The notes: a model not told the origin generated them from the sequence alone. DNA of 64,000 nt from Altibacter sp. (GCF_019913785.1 NZ_JAIOHK010000001.1:21816-85815), one strand, 5' to 3'; shown: positions 1-8,932, counted from the first letter of the stretch. Translations and numbers: made by a program.

Positions 1-1
1 G

Positions 2-1156
2 GCCGAAGCCTTGTTGGACGAGTTATATGTTTTGGAACAATCCAATGAAGAAATCTATATACAAAAAGCGAATATTTTTTCTCGTAGGGACAAACACAAG
101 GAAGCAATTCAACTGCTGGAACAGGCCTTGAACATTACCAACGACGAGGCCGACGTCTTGTCTTTAATGGGCATGGAGTACTTGTTTATGGAAGATTTTG
201 AAAATGCCAAATACTATTTTATGAAGTGTTTGGAACAAGATGAGCAGGACTTTTCGGCGCTGTACAATATCATATACTGTTTCGACTATCTCGAACAACA
301 CGAAGCAGCCATAGATTATTTAAATGATTTCTTAAATAAGAATCCGTATTGTGAAGTAGCCTGGCACCAGGTGGGGAAACAATACTATATGCTTAAGGAA
401 TACAAAAAAGCCTTAGCCGCCTTCGACTTTGCCATTATAAGCGATGATAGCTTTATTGGCGCGTATCTCGAAAAAGGGAAGGTATTGGAACGTTTAAAAA
501 TGTACCATGAGGCCATAGAAAGTTATACGGTGACCCTGGGATTGGATGATCCCACTTCTTTTGCCCTGCTGCGCATTGGAAAATGCTATGAAAAATTAAA
601 AGATTACGAAATGGCACTTCAGTTCTACACCAAATGTGTAGAAGAAGATTCGCTTTTGGATAAAGGATGGATCGCTATAACCGATTTCTATTTTAAAATG
701 AAGAACTATCAAAAGGCCTTCTATTACATTGACAAGGCCATCAATATTGATAGTGAAAATGTACTATACTGGAAGCGGTATGCGAGAATTAGCAATCGCC
801 TTAGTTTATTTGAAGAAGCCGAACACGGTTTCCGTAGATCCATCGAATTAGGCAACTACGAATTGGACACCTGGCTTTCAAGATCGGATATTTTAATCCG
901 TTTAGGCGAATACGAAGCAGCTGTCAACAATCTCTTGCAGGCTATGGAGTTCTATCCGGAAAATGCCGAGATCGAATTTCGACTTTCCGGACTTTTCTAT
1001 TACCTGAATGAAGACAATAAGGGAGAGTTTCATTTAAAGAACGGACTCACGCATGATGCAGAATACATCATCATCATGGAAGAATTATTCCCAACGGTAT
1101 ATCAAAACAAAAGGATCAAAGAAATTATAAAAATTCACCAAAATCCTTCGCTTTAA
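2..1156 (+). CDS. Tetratricopeptide repeat protein, 5'-truncated by the window edge
   Basis: The reading frame is open from base 2, and the first available start codon is only a TTG at 11, so the real start lies outside the window. At least 384 codons are visible. They consist almost wholly of helical 34-residue TPR units, with typical pairs of Ala/Gly/Tyr positions such as 'YKKALAAFDFAI', 'YEMALQFYTKC' and 'YQKAFYYIDKAI'; about nine or ten repeats can be counted. TPR solenoids bind other proteins, and nothing here names the partner. No membrane segment is seen in the visible part. The gene lies 33 bp upstream of the DUF368 pair, but a -7-like element between them suggests a separate promoter. 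Confidence 0.85.
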   Translation, partial: AEALLDELYVLEQSNEEIYIQKANIFSRRDKHKEAIQLLEQALNITNDEADVLSLMGMEYLFMEDFENAKYYFMKCLEQDEQDFSALYNIIYCFDYLEQHEAAIDYLNDFLNKNPYCEVAWHQVGKQYYMLKEYKKALAAFDFAIISDDSFIGAYLEKGKVLERLKMYHEAIESYTVTLGLDDPTSFALLRIGKCYEKLKDYEMALQFYTKCVEEDSLLDKGWIAITDFYFKMKNYQKAFYYIDKAINIDSENVLYWKRYARISNRLSLFEEAEHGFRRSIELGNYELDTWLSRSDILIRLGEYEAAVNNLLQAMEFYPENAEIEFRLSGLFYYLNEDNKGEFHLKNGLTHDAEYIIIMEELFPTVYQNKRIKEIIKIHQNPSL

Positions 1157-1162
1157 TTTGTG

Positions 1163-1170
1163 TATTTTTG
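1163..1170 (+). promoter_or_regulatory. Putative Bacteroidota -7 element before the DUF368 pair
   Basis: TATTTTTG matches the Bacteroidota consensus TAnnTTTG and ends 19 bp before the ATG of the first DUF368 gene. No TTG is seen at the usual -33 distance, so this is a motif match only. Confidence 0.4.
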
Positions 1171-1189
1171 AGGCTTATACGTAACCTAT

Positions 1190-2209
1190 ATGCCCTCAAG
1201 AAGCTTATCGCAATATCTCATCATTTCGTTAAAAGGAGTAGCTATGGGTGCTGCAGATGCAGTTCCGGGCGTGTCCGGAGGTACCATCGCATTTATTTCA
1301 GGTATCTATGAAGAACTGGTAACTACCATAAGCAATATACGGCCCTCCCTACTCACCACTTGGCGAAAAGAAGGATTTCTGGCCTTTTGGAAAGCAGTAA
1401 ACGGAGGTTTTTTAGTGGCCTTGCTCAGCGGAATCCTGATTAGTTTTGCTTCCTTTATGCGCTTGGCAAAATACCTCATTGAAAACCAGCCTATCTTGAT
1501 CTGGTCCTTTTTTTTCGGACTAATAATTGCCAGTATTTACTATGTAGGGCGACAGATATCCAGATGGAATGGACGGGTCTTTATAGGATTAATTTTAGGA
1601 ACACTTATAGCCTATTTTGTCACCACCCTACCCTCACTGGGCACGCATGAGAGTGCGCTTTATTTGTTCTTTGCAGGGGCAATTGCTATTTGCGCCATGA
1701 TACTTCCGGGCATTTCCGGATCGTTTATATTGGTGGTATTAGGGGCCTACAAGGCACTGAGTGATGCCATTGTGGAATTTGACGTAAAGCGCCTGCTTGT
1801 TTTTGTTGCCGGTGCGGTGATTGGCTTGCTGAGCTTTAGTCATGTATTGAAATGGTTGTTCAAACATTATAAGAATACTACCTTGGCGCTGCTCACGGGA
1901 TTTATCATTGGTTCTTTAAACAAGGTATGGCCCTGGAAGGAGACTGTTTCTGTTTTTTCTAAAACGGAGGGAAAAATAATTGAATTTTCATCGGTGGCAA
2001 CTACCGGAACCCTTTCGGTGCTTCAAAAATCGACACAGGATTTTGAAACCTACAAAACTGCCTTCGAGAAAAGTGTGAGTCCGTTTTATTATTCAGAAAT
2101 CAATCCGTCACAAGATCCCCAGCTGCTATACGCTGCGTTCTTCGGTCTTATCGGATTTTTAACTATTTTTATTTTAGAGCGAATTGCCGTAACCAAAAAA
2201 CCCAGCTAA
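1190..2209 (+). CDS. DUF368 family membrane protein (PopT-like), copy 1
   Basis: This is a 339-aa polytopic membrane protein. It carries the two DUF368 signatures: an N-terminal 'MGAADAVPGVSGGT' near residues 20-33, and a second 'ILPGISGSFILVVLG' near residues 163-177, each leading a pair of hydrophobic segments. DUF368 proteins (PopT) have been shown genetically in other bacteria to move undecaprenyl phosphate back across the cytoplasmic membrane, which recycles the lipid carrier for cell-wall and O-antigen synthesis. The next gene is a paralogue whose ATG follows this stop codon with no gap, so the two are co-translated. The family call is firm; transport of undecaprenyl phosphate here is inferred. 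Confidence 0.85.
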   Translation: MPSRSLSQYLIISLKGVAMGAADAVPGVSGGTIAFISGIYEELVTTISNIRPSLLTTWRKEGFLAFWKAVNGGFLVALLSGILISFASFMRLAKYLIENQPILIWSFFFGLIIASIYYVGRQISRWNGRVFIGLILGTLIAYFVTTLPSLGTHESALYLFFAGAIAICAMILPGISGSFILVVLGAYKALSDAIVEFDVKRLLVFVAGAVIGLLSFSHVLKWLFKHYKNTTLALLTGFIIGSLNKVWPWKETVSVFSKTEGKIIEFSSVATTGTLSVLQKSTQDFETYKTAFEKSVSPFYYSEINPSQDPQLLYAAFFGLIGFLTIFILERIAVTKKPS

Positions 2210-3232
2210 ATGTACGAAAAGCGTTCCTTTGGAGATAAAGTTTGGTTGGTCTTAAAGGGATTGGCTATGGGCGCGGCAAATAAGGTTCCGGGGGTATCGG
2301 GAGGTGTGGTGGCATTTGTCGCAGGTTTTTATGAAGAGTTCATTTATTCGCTTCAGAAAGTAAATCGGAAAGCCTTTAAATTACTCTTTAACGGCCGTTT
2401 CAAAAGCTTCTTTCAATACATTAACGGCAGGTTCCTTGGACTGCTAATTCTTGGAATGGTAATTAGTTATTTTAGTATTTCGAAAGTGCTGGATTATTTG
2501 ATTGACCATTACGAGTTATACGTTTGGAGTGCCTTTTTTGGAATGATCATCGGCTCGATTTACTTTATTGCCAAGGACTTTGGCAGTTGGAACCGAAAAT
2601 ATTTGGCCTATTTAATCTGCGGAATAATAGCCGGAGTGAGTATTAGTTTTTTAGAACCTGCCAAGGAAAACAGCAACCTCTTGTTTGTCTTTTTATGCGG
2701 AATCATTGGTGTTTCGGGGATGACCTTGCCGGGATTATCGGGATCTTTTATATTAATTTTGGTGGGTAATTACGTACTGCTTTTGGTGGATTCGGTGAAT
2801 GCGCTATACGATACCATCGCCGATCTATTTCAATTTGATTTCGGTTTTATTGAAGACACCGAGCGTATTGAGTTATTGAAAGTCCTCAGTGTTTTTTCAA
2901 CGGGATCACTGGTGGGACTTGTTTCGCTTTCACATCTATTGGCCTATGTATTAAAACGTTTTAAGAAGGCAACCTATGCCGTGATTATCGGTTTTATTGC
3001 GGGATCCCTGGGCGTGGTATGGCCTTGGAAACTAAAGAAGATCGAATACGATGCCTTGGGCAACATTCGGCTGGATGCCAACGGCAGGCAAATCATTAGT
3101 GGCTACGATCGTTATCTGCCATCTGAATTTTCTGTCGAAACCCTTTTAGCCATTTTGTTTATCATTGTAGGAATACTAATCGTACTGAGTTTAGATTGGT
3201 ATCAAAAAGCACAAACCCTCAAGCATGGCTAA
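2210..3232 (+). CDS. DUF368 family membrane protein (PopT-like), copy 2
   Basis: This is a 340-aa paralogue of the preceding protein with the same two motifs, 'MGAANKVPGVSGG' near residue 20 and 'TLPGLSGSFILILVG' near residue 163, and the same hydrophobic profile. The start ATG directly abuts the upstream TAA, and the 3' end overlaps aroE by 8 bp, so the three genes form one operon. The copies have diverged strongly outside the motifs, and the central loop (residues about 200-225) is longer and more acidic here. Either both are undecaprenyl-phosphate translocases with different conditions of use, or the pair works as a heterodimer; the sequence cannot decide. Confidence 0.85.
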   Translation: MYEKRSFGDKVWLVLKGLAMGAANKVPGVSGGVVAFVAGFYEEFIYSLQKVNRKAFKLLFNGRFKSFFQYINGRFLGLLILGMVISYFSISKVLDYLIDHYELYVWSAFFGMIIGSIYFIAKDFGSWNRKYLAYLICGIIAGVSISFLEPAKENSNLLFVFLCGIIGVSGMTLPGLSGSFILILVGNYVLLLVDSVNALYDTIADLFQFDFGFIEDTERIELLKVLSVFSTGSLVGLVSLSHLLAYVLKRFKKATYAVIIGFIAGSLGVVWPWKLKKIEYDALGNIRLDANGRQIISGYDRYLPSEFSVETLLAILFIIVGILIVLSLDWYQKAQTLKHG

Positions 3233-3956
3233 ATACGGTTTAGTTGGTAAAAACATTGATTATTCCTTTTCAAAAGCATTTTTTACAAAAAAATTTGAAA
3301 ATGAAAAGAGCTCGGATTCTTACTGCAATTTCGATATTGATTCCATTGAAAAGCTAGCTGAAGTGCTTGCTCAAAACCCGGAGCTTAAAGGTTTAAATGT
3401 TACAATCCCCTATAAGGAATCCGTCATTCCCTACTTGGACAAAATAGACAGGGAAGCAAAAAATATTGGCGCTGTAAATACCATCAAAATTAAGAAGAAT
3501 GGAACACTTATAGGCTATAATACAGACCACTATGGCTTTGCAAAGGCCCTTGCCAATTTCTTCCCCATGGCTAACAAAACAGCCTTAATTCTTGGGACAG
3601 GTGGCGCCTCTAAAGCAGTTGCCTATGTGTTGGAAGCGATGTGTTTTGATTATACGTTTGTGTCACGGGACAAATCGGATACGGCCATTACCTATAGCGA
3701 ACTGAACCAAGAAATCATCACAAAGTATTGCCTGATTGTAAATTGCACCCCTTTGGGAACCTTTCCAAACATTCAATTATACCCTCCTATTCCGTACGAA
3801 TTTCTTTCCGAAAAACATATCTTATTCGACCTAATCTACAACCCGAGGGAAACCGAATTTCTAAAGCGTGGTTTCGCCAAAGGAGCCCGTGTGATAAACG
3901 GGCAAAAAATGCTGGAATATCAAGCAAAGAAGTCCTGGAAAATATGGAAATCATAA
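3225..3956 (+). CDS. aroE: Shikimate dehydrogenase
   Basis: This 243-aa cytosolic enzyme reduces 3-dehydroshikimate to shikimate with NADPH in aromatic amino acid synthesis. Visible motifs are 'SFSK' at residues 14-17 (substrate pocket, usually S-x-S), 'NVTIPYKE' with catalytic Lys64, 'GAVNT' at 82-86, 'YNTDHYG' with catalytic Asp101, the NADP-binding glycine loop 'GTGGASK' near 124-130, and 'NCTPLG'. It is shorter than the usual 270-290 residues, but all the catalytic blocks are present. The start overlaps the second DUF368 gene by 8 bp, so the two are translationally coupled. Confidence 0.95.
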   Translation: MAKYGLVGKNIDYSFSKAFFTKKFENEKSSDSYCNFDIDSIEKLAEVLAQNPELKGLNVTIPYKESVIPYLDKIDREAKNIGAVNTIKIKKNGTLIGYNTDHYGFAKALANFFPMANKTALILGTGGASKAVAYVLEAMCFDYTFVSRDKSDTAITYSELNQEIITKYCLIVNCTPLGTFPNIQLYPPIPYEFLSEKHILFDLIYNPRETEFLKRGFAKGARVINGQKMLEYQAKKSWKIWKS

Positions 3957-4058
3957 TTTTTATCTAAAAACACCCAAAAATCAGCCGTGCGCTTTGCCAA
4001 TTCCGCAGTTGTTAGTATCTTGAACGTCTAAGTATATCGAACCTAAACATTGAAAGAT

Positions 4059-6182
4059 ATGTCCGACGAAAAATTGCCAAAAGAAAAGGAAAAACCCACC
4101 GAACAAGAAGCTATTGATACAGCAGTAAATTCATCTACAGACGAAGTTGCTTCGGAAGATACAAAAGCTGTTGTGGACAGCGAAACAGCATCGCAAGAGC
4201 AAGCTGAAGAAAGTGTAGCGACCGAGACTACCGCTGAATTAGAGGAAGAAACCGCTAAAGTAGAAAGTAGTCCTTCAGAAGCAAAGAGTGAAACACCTTT
4301 AGAAGAGCAAAGCGAAACTCCATCCGAAGCTATCGAAGCGCCCAAGGCTAAAAAGGAAAAGCCCGCTGTTGAAAGTACCGAAGACACTTCAGAAGATGAC
4401 GCAGATGAAGAAGATGAGGTAGCCTCATCGGATGATGAAGAGGAGGATGAACATACCGAAGAAGAAGATCACACAGATTATCACGCGCTTACAAAAAAGG
4501 AGTTAGTCGCTGCTTTTGGGAAATTAATGAGCAGCAAACCAATTCAGGAGATCAAAAATGAGGTAGAAGAGATCAAAACCGAATTCAATGCCAAATTTGC
4601 TGAGGATCTGGAGCACAAAAAGGAAGAATTCCTGACCGAAGGCGGTAATATTATTGACTTTCATTATACTACTCCGCTTAAGAAAGAATTCAATTCGCTA
4701 TACTTCGATTATAAAGAAAAACGCAATAATCACTATAAAAATTTAAAGAAAGATCTACAGGCTAACTTTAACAGAAGGCAGGAATTAATTGAGGAATTGA
4801 AGGGGCTATTAAATGCCGAAGAGAACATAAATACCACCTACAAACATTTTAAAGACATCCAAGAACGGTGGCATTTGGCGGGTCCCATTCCGCGAGACAA
4901 GTACAATATCATTTGGAATACCTACCATCACCACGTTGAAAACTTTTACGACTTCTTACACCTTAACCGAGAATTTAGAGATTTAGATTTCAAGCACAAT
5001 CTTGAACAGAAGTTAAAACTTATTGGAAGAGCCGAAGAGCTTTCACAGGAAGCAGACATCAACAAAGCGTTTAGGGAGTTACAGATGCTGCACAAGATGT
5101 GGAAAGAAGAAATTGGACCGGTAGCCAAGGAGTTTCGTGAAGAGGTATGGGATAAGTTTAGCAGTTTCACCAAAATTGTACACGACAGACGTCATGAACT
5201 TTTAAAAGATCAAGAAAAAGAGTTTGAAGTCAATTTTGAAAAGAAAAAACAACTTGTAGAAAGCATTAGTCAAATCACTTCTGAAACGAAAGCAAGTCAC
5301 CAATCTTGGCAAAATGCCATAAAAAAGGTACAGGAATTACGGGATGCTTATTTTGAAACCGGGAAAGTTCCTCGTGCCAACAATAAGGAAATTTGGTCTC
5401 TTTTTAAAGACGCCACGCGCCAGTTTAATCGTGAGAAGAATGCGTTCTATAAAAATCAGAAAAAAGAACAATACAAGAACTTGGAGCAAAAGTTGGAACT
5501 CATTAAGATTGCTGAAGCCAACAAGGACAGCGATGATTTTGAAGTTGTGACTCCTCTGATGAAAAAGATTCAGAGCGACTGGAAACAAATTGGTCATGTA
5601 CCTCGCAAGGACAGCGACAAGATCTGGAAACAATTTAAAGGCGCTTGTAACCATTATTTTAATCAGTTACACGCCCAAAAGAACGAAGCCAATAAGGAAG
5701 AGGTAGCGCATTACGAAGCCAAATCGCAACTTCTTGAAGCTTTATCTTCCTTCGAACTTACAGGAGATCACAAGGCAGATCTAAAAAATATCAAGGCGCA
5801 AATCGCTTCTTGGAAAGAAATAGGACGCGTTCCCTATAACAAACGGAATATCGAGCGTAAGTTCAATAAGGTTTTAGACGGCTTGTTCGGGCAATTGAAT
5901 CTCGGGAAAAAAGAAACCGAGCTTATCAAATTTGAAAATAAGCTGAATTCGATGGTGTCTCAGGAGGATGAACGAAAGCTTCAGAATGAACAGTTCTTCA
6001 TCTCGAAAAAAATTGGCGAGACAAAGGACGAGATCAGACAATTGGAAAACAACCTGGGATTCTTTCAGAATACAGAAAGTGAAAACCCGTTGGTAAAAGA
6101 GGTGCATAAAAATATAGCCAAACACAAAGAACAATTGGAAGTTTGGAAGGCCAAGCTGTCTAAGATCAAATCCATTCAATAA
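4059..6182 (+). CDS. DUF349 repeat protein with acidic N-terminus
   Basis: The ATG at 4059 ('MSDEKLPKEK') is preferred over an in-frame TTG nine bases upstream, giving 707 aa. Residues 1 to about 145 are a low-complexity Glu/Asp/Ser/Thr/Ala-rich tail without predicted fold. The rest consists of repeated helical DUF349 units, recognisable by recurring 'W...(L/I)G.(V/I)P(R/Y)' blocks such as 'RWHLAGPIPRDKYNIIW', 'YFETGKVPRANNKEIW' and 'DWKQIGHVPRKDSDKIW'; five or so can be counted. The family is widespread in Bacteroidota and has no established biochemical role. The composition suggests an elongated, partly coiled-coil cytosolic protein. Confidence 0.8.
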   Translation: MSDEKLPKEKEKPTEQEAIDTAVNSSTDEVASEDTKAVVDSETASQEQAEESVATETTAELEEETAKVESSPSEAKSETPLEEQSETPSEAIEAPKAKKEKPAVESTEDTSEDDADEEDEVASSDDEEEDEHTEEEDHTDYHALTKKELVAAFGKLMSSKPIQEIKNEVEEIKTEFNAKFAEDLEHKKEEFLTEGGNIIDFHYTTPLKKEFNSLYFDYKEKRNNHYKNLKKDLQANFNRRQELIEELKGLLNAEENINTTYKHFKDIQERWHLAGPIPRDKYNIIWNTYHHHVENFYDFLHLNREFRDLDFKHNLEQKLKLIGRAEELSQEADINKAFRELQMLHKMWKEEIGPVAKEFREEVWDKFSSFTKIVHDRRHELLKDQEKEFEVNFEKKKQLVESISQITSETKASHQSWQNAIKKVQELRDAYFETGKVPRANNKEIWSLFKDATRQFNREKNAFYKNQKKEQYKNLEQKLELIKIAEANKDSDDFEVVTPLMKKIQSDWKQIGHVPRKDSDKIWKQFKGACNHYFNQLHAQKNEANKEEVAHYEAKSQLLEALSSFELTGDHKADLKNIKAQIASWKEIGRVPYNKRNIERKFNKVLDGLFGQLNLGKKETELIKFENKLNSMVSQEDERKLQNEQFFISKKIGETKDEIRQLENNLGFFQNTESENPLVKEVHKNIAKHKEQLEVWKAKLSKIKSIQ

Positions 6183-6191
6183 CATCGCCCT

Positions 6192-6824
6192 ATGGTACCC
6201 TGTATTATGTGCCATAGTGATCGTACCCAACCACTTGGCGTTTTTCAAGAGGTCCCTTATTTTCGGTGCAGGAATTGCCATACCGTGTACAAGGATCCCG
6301 TCCAATTTTTAGATCCTGAAACTGAAAAGCAACGCTATTTATTACATAAGAATGATGTGGACGATATTCATTACCAGCAGTTCGTGAAGCCCATATTCGA
6401 TGCGGTTGTTCAGAAATACAACAGCAATTGCCTCGGTTTGGATTTTGGAGCAGGAAGCGGCCCGGTGATCACAAAATTATTACGGGACAGAGGGTATTCG
6501 ATGTCGCTTTACGATCCTTTTTTTTATCCTGACACCGCTGTACTTGAACCTACCTATGACTTTATAGTCTGTTGTGAGGTAATAGAGCATTTCCATAATC
6601 CTTCGAAAGAATTCCAGCTGTTGTTCGACCTGTTAAAACCTCAAGGAAGGCTGTTTTGCATGAGTGAACTATTGCCCGAACAGGAAAATTTTGAAGCTTG
6701 GTATTATAAAAATGATCCCACACATGTTATTTTCTATTCCGAAGAAAACTTAGATTGGATCAAGGAACGGTTTGGATTTTTTGAAGTAATCGCAGAGGGA
6801 AGATTGATCTCCTTTAGTAAATAA
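6192..6824 (+). CDS. Class I SAM-dependent methyltransferase with N-terminal zinc ribbon
   Basis: This is a 210-aa protein. The first 30 residues carry two CxxC pairs (Cys4/Cys7 and Cys26/Cys29), consistent with a small zinc-binding ribbon. They are followed by a Rossmann methyltransferase core: motif I 'LDFGAGSG' near 83-90, 'CCEVIEHF' as the post-I and motif II region typical of the UbiE/Methyltransf_11 group, and 'LLKPQGRLFCMS'. The substrate is not evident. It starts 9 bp after the DUF349 gene and probably belongs to its transcript. Confidence 0.8.
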   Translation: MVPCIMCHSDRTQPLGVFQEVPYFRCRNCHTVYKDPVQFLDPETEKQRYLLHKNDVDDIHYQQFVKPIFDAVVQKYNSNCLGLDFGAGSGPVITKLLRDRGYSMSLYDPFFYPDTAVLEPTYDFIVCCEVIEHFHNPSKEFQLLFDLLKPQGRLFCMSELLPEQENFEAWYYKNDPTHVIFYSEENLDWIKERFGFFEVIAEGRLISFSK

Positions 6825-6840
6825 CCTCAAAAACCAGTAA

Positions 6841-7614
6841 CTACAATTTTTTTGCCTCTTCCCAATACACATCCATTTCGGCCAGTGTCATTTCTTTCAT
6901 GGATTTACCAAGTGCTTTCGCCTTACTTTCCAAATACTGAAATCGTTTAATAAATTTCTTATTGGTGCGTTCCAGGGCGTTTTCAGGATCTACTTTTAAG
7001 AATCGGGCGTAGTTGATCATAGAGAAAAGTACATCGCCAAACTCGGCTTCAATCTTCGTTTCACTCCCCTCCTTTACTTCGTGTTGTAATTCTTCAAGCT
7101 CTTCTTTTAATTTTTCAAAGACTTGATTAGGTTCCTCCCAATCGAAACCTACTCCCGCTACCTTATCCTGTATACGGTTGGCTTTTACCAAGGCCGGCAA
7201 CGATTTTGGAACCCCTTCCAGAACACTTGTTTTGCCCTCCTTCAGCTTTAAATTTTCCCAATTGCGTTTTACTTCTTCTTCATCGGCGACTGTTATATCT
7301 CCATAAATATGCGGGTGTCGCGAAATAAGTTTATCGCATATATCATTGGCGACATCACCGATATCGAAATCCTTGGTTTCACTTCCAATTTTGGCGTAGA
7401 AAACGATGTGTAGCAACAGATCGCCCAGCTCCTTTTTAACCTCCTGAAGGTCATTCTCCAGTATCGCATCCCCCAGCTCATAGGTCTCCTCTATGGTAAG
7501 ATGGCGAAGCGACAATAGTGTCTGCTTTTTATCCCAGGGGCATTGCTCCCGCAATTCATCCATGATGGTTAGGAGTCGGTCGAAAGCTTGTAACTGATCT
7601 TCTCTAGAGTTCAT
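6841..7614 (-). CDS. mazG: Nucleoside triphosphate pyrophosphohydrolase MazG
   Basis: This is a 257-aa protein with two MazG folds. The N-terminal half has 'CPWDKKQTLLSLRHLTIEE' followed by the metal-binding 'EETYELGDA' and 'EVKKELGDLLLH' helices. The second, degenerate half has 'ELEELQHE' and 'EFGDVLFSMINYARFL'. The enzyme hydrolyses NTPs or dNTPs to the monophosphate and pyrophosphate, and in other bacteria it is linked to house-cleaning of aberrant nucleotides and to (p)ppGpp-related stress responses. The length matches the E. coli-type two-domain form. It is monocistronic by position, and a -7-like element lies only 5 bp before the ATG. Confidence 0.93.
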   Translation of the reverse strand: MNSREDQLQAFDRLLTIMDELREQCPWDKKQTLLSLRHLTIEETYELGDAILENDLQEVKKELGDLLLHIVFYAKIGSETKDFDIGDVANDICDKLISRHPHIYGDITVADEEEVKRNWENLKLKEGKTSVLEGVPKSLPALVKANRIQDKVAGVGFDWEEPNQVFEKLKEELEELQHEVKEGSETKIEAEFGDVLFSMINYARFLKVDPENALERTNKKFIKRFQYLESKAKALGKSMKEMTLAEMDVYWEEAKKL

Positions 7615-7619
7615 ATGGA

Positions 7620-7627
7620 CAAAACTA
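7620..7627 (-). promoter_or_regulatory. Putative -7 element of mazG, close to the start codon
   Basis: On the minus strand this reads TAGTTTTG, a match to TAnnTTTG, with only five bases between it and the mazG ATG. If it is used, the mRNA would be leaderless or almost so. No -33 TTG was found at the expected distance. Confidence 0.35.
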
Positions 7628-7674
7628 CCACAAATGACCTTCAGAATTAAACGGAGTTATTAAATTTCATTAAC

Positions 7675-7706
7675 AAAAAAACCCGCAGATCAAAAAGAAG
7701 TGCGGG
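7675..7706 (-). terminator. Rho-independent terminator after the ruvX-def-DUF5606 unit
   Basis: Read on the minus strand, CCCGCA and TGCGGG arms form a stem around a 13-base loop, followed by a run of seven T. It sits 22 bp after the DUF5606 stop codon. Confidence 0.75.
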
Positions 7707-7727
7707 CTATCAACTTGTTTAAATTGC

Positions 7728-8273
7728 TTATGTTTTTCTAGCCGATGTATTTTTGCCGGTTGCTCCCTTCTTGGTAGAAGATGCTTTTGCACCAGCCATC
7801 GGATTTGCTGTTTTTGGTGTTGCACTCGTCTTAGGTTCTACCCCCTTGGTAGCTTCTTTTATTTCTGAATCGGCCGAGGCTTCCGCTTCTGAAAAATCGG
7901 TCAATCCTTTTTTCTGAAGCAAATTATACCACTGCACCACTTTCTTTATATCGCTTGGATATACACGGTCTTCGTCGTAATCGGGCAATACTCCGAAAAA
8001 GTACTCTTCCAGTTCATCCTTGGATGCTTTATGACTAATAGCCGCTCCTCCATTTTCCTTTTCCTGAATCTTAGTAAACACCACACGTAAGGGTACTTCT
8101 TCGGTAAGGGTGTAGATTGCAATTTCGCTTAACAGACTTACATTTTGTCGTGCGCTCACGCTTATTTTCTTTCCGTCAAGTAATGATTCGGCTAAAAACC
8201 CGCTTCTGGTTTGTGTTTTCAACTCGTAAAGTCCGGGTTTTCCGGCAATTGATAAGATTTTTTCTAAACTCAT
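7728..8273 (-). CDS. DUF5606 domain protein
   Basis: This is a 181-aa protein. The conserved N-terminal block ('MSLEKILSIAGKPGLYELK', then a small beta-rich domain to about residue 75) is the DUF5606 family, found almost only in Bacteroidota. Residues 75-120 add a helical region, and about 125-181 form an Ala/Lys/Ser/Thr-rich disordered basic tail ending 'GKNTSARKT'. The function is unknown. It follows def by 62 bp on the same strand and is closed by a clear terminator, so it may be co-transcribed with ruvX and def. Confidence 0.75.
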   Translation of the reverse strand: MSLEKILSIAGKPGLYELKTQTRSGFLAESLLDGKKISVSARQNVSLLSEIAIYTLTEEVPLRVVFTKIQEKENGGAAISHKASKDELEEYFFGVLPDYDEDRVYPSDIKKVVQWYNLLQKKGLTDFSEAEASADSEIKEATKGVEPKTSATPKTANPMAGAKASSTKKGATGKNTSARKT

Positions 8274-8335
8274 ATCGTATAACCTAAATTTAAGGGTCGC
8301 AAATATCTCTTGTTTCTAGTATATTTCCAAAGATG

Positions 8336-8926
8336 TTAACGTTTCTTTTTAGCCAAAGGAAAACGCATTCGATAATTCACTTCGATCTTTCCTTTTGAAA
8401 TATTGGCTAATTTTCCTTTTATCAAACGTTTTTTTAAGACAGAAAGTTTATCGGTAAATAAAATTCCTTCAATATGATCGTACTCATGTTGAATGATACG
8501 AGCGACGATCCCTTCAAAGGTGTCTGTATGTTTTTTAAACTGCTCATCGAAATATTCCATCCTAATCTTTGGTTTCCGAAAGACATCTTCATTGATTTCG
8601 GGAATACTTAGACAGCCTTCATTAAAGGCCCATTCGTCACCTTCTTCTTCTAGTATTTTTGCATTAATAAAGACTTTTTTAAAGGTAGATACATATTCCT
8701 GTTCAGCTTCGGTAAGGTCTTCATCATCTTCAAAAGGCGTGGCATCTACTATAAATAAGCGTATGGATTCACCAATTTGCGGCGCGGCGAGGCCAATCCC
8801 CCTTGCTCCATACATGGTATCAAACATATTTTCAAGCAGTGTATCTAATTTTGGATATTCCGCCGTAATCTCCTTGCCTTTTTTCCGAAGTACCGGATCT
8901 CCGTATGCCACTATAGGTAATATCAT
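8336..8926 (-). CDS. def: Peptide deformylase
   Basis: This 196-aa metalloenzyme removes the N-formyl group from new proteins at the ribosome. All three signature motifs are present: 'GIGLAAPQIG' near 43-52, 'EGCLS' with metal ligand Cys105, and 'QHEYDH' with His147, Glu148 and His151. An acidic insertion (about residues 64-76, 'TPFEDDEDLTEAEQE') extends the region between motifs 1 and 2, as in other flavobacterial forms. It lies 6 bp downstream of ruvX, so the two form an operon. Confidence 0.96.
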   Translation of the reverse strand: MILPIVAYGDPVLRKKGKEITAEYPKLDTLLENMFDTMYGARGIGLAAPQIGESIRLFIVDATPFEDDEDLTEAEQEYVSTFKKVFINAKILEEEGDEWAFNEGCLSIPEINEDVFRKPKIRMEYFDEQFKKHTDTFEGIVARIIQHEYDHIEGILFTDKLSVLKKRLIKGKLANISKGKIEVNYRMRFPLAKKKR

Positions 8927-8932
8927 TGTAAT

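Noticed and set aside
3728..3967. 79-aa frame inside aroE, shifted
   Set aside because: It overlaps the conserved C-terminal half of aroE entirely; the sequence has no domain and the aroE frame is clearly used.
4043..4387. 114-aa Ser/Ala/Val-rich frame on the minus strand
   Set aside because: It is the antisense image of the Glu/Thr/Ser-rich low-complexity start of the DUF349 gene, with no start context or family.
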